7,657 nt of DNA from Desulfobacteria bacterium (lineage in GTDB: Bacteria > Desulfobacterota > Desulfobacteria > Desulfobacterales > C00003060), in contig JAQYWL010000401.1 of NCBI GenBank assembly GCA_030145035.1, forward strand, positions 1 through 7,657. The letters are read 5' to 3'. Shown here piece by piece: positions 5,501 to 7,657 of the stretch; position 1 is the stretch's first letter; each line of letters begins with the position of its first letter. The notes below the pieces were generated by a model, which did not search any database, was not told the origin of the DNA, and saw only the letters and a program-made list of their open reading frames with translations. The translations under genes and the position numbers were made by a program.

Positions 5501-5771
5501 TTATCTTTTAAAATCTTCTACCAGAAAAAACACGAATTTCACAATTAAGGAACCAAAAACTTACTATTATCGCAACCACGCCGCTATCATGTAGCGAATT
5601 TCGTGCCAGGATTCTACTTTTCACGGGAATCTGAAATGATAATAATATCAGGGCTTTGGATTGCTGCTTGTCGATAGCGAGGGTGGTGACTTGGGCAAGG
5701 AGCACATATGGGAATATAGAAAACCGTCAAACTGCTGACAGGGCATACTCAATGTCCCTGGCCTGAGAAAC
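5501..5771. other. Non-coding stretch after mtaB, no recognisable gene
   Basis: A 65-codon frame exists on the - strand (5705-5508), but it has no ribosome binding site and no recognisable domain, and it runs into the repeat family, so I do not call it. An inverted repeat CAGGG/CCCTG at about 5739-5761 lies just after the mtaB stop but has no T-run on the - strand; it is too weak to call as a terminator. Confidence 0.5.
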
Positions 5772-7085
5772 CTATTGATACGACAGACACTCACCAAAGA
5801 CTCTGCCATGCTCGATTTTGGTAAGCCTGGTTTGAATCACCCGGTGCATCAATTCATCGTTCCCTTCCACAAGCACAGGGATATAGTTTTTAGTTAGGCC
5901 CTTGAGGTGTCCTGTGGCTCTGTCCCGCTTTCCTTCAATCAAGACTTCAAATGTTGAACCAATGACCTTTTCGTAAAACTTCATGCGCTTGGTTTCTCCT
6001 ATGGCGCGCACATGTTGGCATCTCTTTTTGGTTGCTTCCGGCGGCACTAAATCTTGAAAGGCCGCGGCTGGGGTTTGCTTCTGCATGGAAAAGGGGAAAA
6101 CATGAAGATAAGCAATTGGGAGTCGCTCAATCAGGCGACATGTGTTTTCAAAGGCCCTTTCAGTCTCTCCCGGAAATCCTACCAGCACATCAACACCTAT
6201 GGCCGCATCAGGCATCACACTGATGATGTGGTGAATCAGGTCTCTGTACGACTTTGAGCTGTAAAGCCGATTCATGCCCTTGAGCACCTCATCATCTCCG
6301 CTCTGTAAAGGAATATGGAGATGCGGACAAATACGCTCAGAACTTGCTAACTGTCCAATAAGCTCTTCTGACAATTCGGTAGGTTCGATGGAGCTCAGGC
6401 GCAATCGTTTTACCCCTTGGGGGCCGTCGATCAACCGCATGAGTCTGTTAAGCGACGTGGCTGGAGTGAGATCTTGACCGTACCGGCCGATATTGATTCC
6501 GCAAATGACGACCTCAGCGTATCCCTGCTCTTTCATGCTCATTGTTCTTTTGATGACAATTTCCGGCGTCAGGGACCGACTCCGCCCGCGTGCATGGGGA
6601 ATAATGCAGTAGGCACAAAAGGCGTCGCAGCCGTCCTGGATTTTCAGAAAAGGGCGTGTTCGATTTCCAAACCTGGTGACGGGAAGGTCCTGAAACGGGC
6701 GGTGAGCTGAGAGATCTTCAACAAGGGTAATTGCAGGCCCTTGCTCCTCGTGACGGCTCACCAGTCGTGCAATCCGGTCTTTGAAGGTATTGCCCACCAC
6801 ATAATGCACGCCCGGCATGGAACTGAAGACTTCGGGGGCTATTTGAGCATAGCAGCTTGTGACCACCACAAGGGCTCCCGGGTGGCTCCGGATGAGCTTT
6901 CTTGCGGCCTGCCTGGATTGCATGGCTGCCTTTCCAGTGACCGTGCAGGTATTGATAATACAAAGACTTGCCTTGGAGCCTCTATCTGTCGGTTGCCAAC
7001 CTTGGTTTACAAGATGCTCGGAAATCGCTTCCGATTCATAGCGGTTAACCTTGCAGCCCAGAGTTGTGATGGTAAAAAATTTCAT
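5772..7085 (-). CDS. mtaB: tRNA (N6-threonylcarbamoyladenosine-37 C2) methylthiotransferase MtaB
   Basis: This radical-SAM enzyme converts t6A37 to ms2t6A37 in ANN-decoding tRNAs, using two 4Fe-4S clusters and S-adenosylmethionine. The product is 437 residues, normal for the family. The N-terminal methylthiotransferase domain has cluster ligands Cys11 (TLGCKVN), Cys47 (NTCTV) and Cys78 (TSCYAQ). The radical-SAM motif is Cys153-x3-Cys157-x2-Cys160 (DGCDAFCAYC), followed by IIPHARGRSRS. The C-terminal TRAM RNA-binding domain occupies about 372-435. MKFFTITTLGCKVNRYESEAI and CGINIGRYG favour MtaB over MiaB and RimO. The ATG at 7085 gives the canonical N-terminus, though the Shine-Dalgarno is poor (GGTG about eight bases away). 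The gene is transcribed toward the transglycosylase; no obvious functional link between them is seen. Confidence 0.94.
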   Translation of the reverse strand: MKFFTITTLGCKVNRYESEAISEHLVNQGWQPTDRGSKASLCIINTCTVTGKAAMQSRQAARKLIRSHPGALVVVTSCYAQIAPEVFSSMPGVHYVVGNTFKDRIARLVSRHEEQGPAITLVEDLSAHRPFQDLPVTRFGNRTRPFLKIQDGCDAFCAYCIIPHARGRSRSLTPEIVIKRTMSMKEQGYAEVVICGINIGRYGQDLTPATSLNRLMRLIDGPQGVKRLRLSSIEPTELSEELIGQLASSERICPHLHIPLQSGDDEVLKGMNRLYSSKSYRDLIHHIISVMPDAAIGVDVLVGFPGETERAFENTCRLIERLPIAYLHVFPFSMQKQTPAAAFQDLVPPEATKKRCQHVRAIGETKRMKFYEKVIGSTFEVLIEGKRDRATGHLKGLTKNYIPVLVEGNDELMHRVIQTRLTKIEHGRVFGECLSYQ

Positions 7086-7103
7086 CTCATTAACACCGTG
7101 AAC

Positions 7104-7131
7104 CGTAAATCGGATAACGAATAACGAATTC
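7104..7131. repeat. Short run of the CGAATAA heptamer repeat upstream of mtaB
   Basis: CGTAAAT, CGGATAA, CGAATAA and CGAATTC occur consecutively with a 7-bp period, in the + orientation. CGGATAA-CGAATAA repeats units of the array before rpsM. No inverted partner arm is visible here. It lies 19-46 bases before the mtaB start codon. Confidence 0.65.
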
Positions 7132-7209
7132 AGGCGATCCTAATAAATCCCCGTACGGGATAGCAGAGCATCATTTTCTCAAAAGTTCAATGATTATGAT
7201 AGGGAGGCA

Positions 7210-7657
7210 GTGCGGCCCGTAGACGGCAAATGCTTGGACCTAAAATAGGGTGCAATGGCTGACCCCACAGGCTTGTCCAAAATCCTATAGCCTTTCGACC
7301 CAGTCTGTCACCAGCAGGGGTAGCGAGTAAAGCGGGGACACCAACCCGTTCCAAGGCGCATGATTGGTATCGCTGATACGCAGTTAAGAGTATAGATATC
7401 TAAATGAAATCACAAGAGTTTCTGAGGAATGGTGCAGTACAAATACATAGCAGGAAGCATAACCCCCGGCCTGAATACCTGAGCCCAGAGGCGACGGCGA
7501 AGCTAGCGTAGCGTCCCTTGGAGCGTTTTATGACTATCACCTGATTCCTCGTACGACTTGACAAGCAAGCAGCTTACCGATCAAGTCATTTTATTAAGGA
7601 CTTGTCTTTCTTTATGCCATTACCCGTACCTATCCTTTGCCGCTGCTAGCTCATTAG
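7210..7657 (+). mobile_element. Possible 5' portion of a group II intron RNA (domain I), cut by window edge
   Basis: No protein reading frame of note is seen over about 450 bases, yet the sequence looks like structured RNA. GTGCG at 7210-7214 matches the group II 5' consensus GUGYG. A nested hairpin follows: TTGGAC (7234-7239) with GTCCAA (7275-7280), enclosing GGGT (7248-7251) with ACCC (7262-7265). GTATC-GCT-GATAC (7367-7379) is a perfect small hairpin. TATAG (7391-7395) and TCTAAA (7399-7404) resemble a degraded 11-nucleotide tetraloop receptor (UAUGG/CCUAAG), typical of domain I. A 7-bp hairpin GACTTGA/TCAAGTC closes at 7555-7587. An intron-encoded reverse transcriptase would lie beyond the window. 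The general wording of the region also recalls such introns, but this is memory, not an alignment. The alternative is another structured RNA or decayed sequence. Confidence 0.42.

Noticed and set aside
5508..5705. 65-codon - strand frame after mtaB
   Set aside because: No recognisable domain, no Shine-Dalgarno, and the 3' part overlaps sequence related to the CACGAA repeats.
6741..7124. 127-codon + strand frame opposite mtaB
   Set aside because: It lies antisense to the conserved methylthiotransferase domain and has no family features.
7150..7159. Perfect 10-bp palindrome CCCGTACGGG upstream of mtaB
   Set aside because: Could be an operator or short stem, but a single palindrome with no partner gene or regulator nearby is not enough to call.

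Overview
The window is the distal end of a bacterial ribosomal-protein/alpha operon on the + strand, followed by two genes on the - strand and a long non-coding tail. It points to a Gram-negative (diderm) bacterium: there is a secreted MltD-like peptidoglycan lytic transglycosylase, and RpoA has a proteobacterial-type C-terminal domain. The order map-(infA)-rpmJ-rpsM-rpsK-rpsD-rpoA-rplQ, together with gaps filled by 7-8 bp tandem repeats, suggests a deltaproteobacterium (Desulfobacterota). That placement is inference, not proof.

Layout, + strand: 3' part of map (to 710); a nine-codon remnant of infA (711-740) running into a double-palindrome element (736-777); rpmJ (823-936); an inverted heptamer-repeat array (942-1016); rpsM, rpsK and rpsD, closely spaced (1040-2456); a 308-base gap holding a weak terminator and a large nested inverted repeat array (2519-2685); then rpoA and rplQ, coupled by an ATGA overlap (2765-4239). 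These genes supply translation and transcription machinery: N-terminal Met removal, ribosomal proteins L36, S13, S11, S4 and L17, and the RNA polymerase alpha subunit.

- strand: an MltD-like SLT/LysM lytic transglycosylase (5311-4205), whose 3' end overlaps the 3' end of rplQ by 35 bp, and mtaB, a tRNA methylthiotransferase (7085-5772). The 460-base gap between them holds small stem-loops and a third inverted octamer array (5420-5500).

7086-7657 has no protein gene. It starts with another short run of the heptamer family. From about 7210 it looks like structured RNA, and I tentatively read it as the 5' part of a group II intron that continues past the window edge.

The two main observations are these. 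First, infA, the essential IF-1 gene, appears destroyed in its usual place between map and rpmJ, with a palindromic element at the break. Second, three different intergenic gaps carry repeats built on one plan, head-to-head inverted arrays of 7-8 bp units, although the unit sequences differ.
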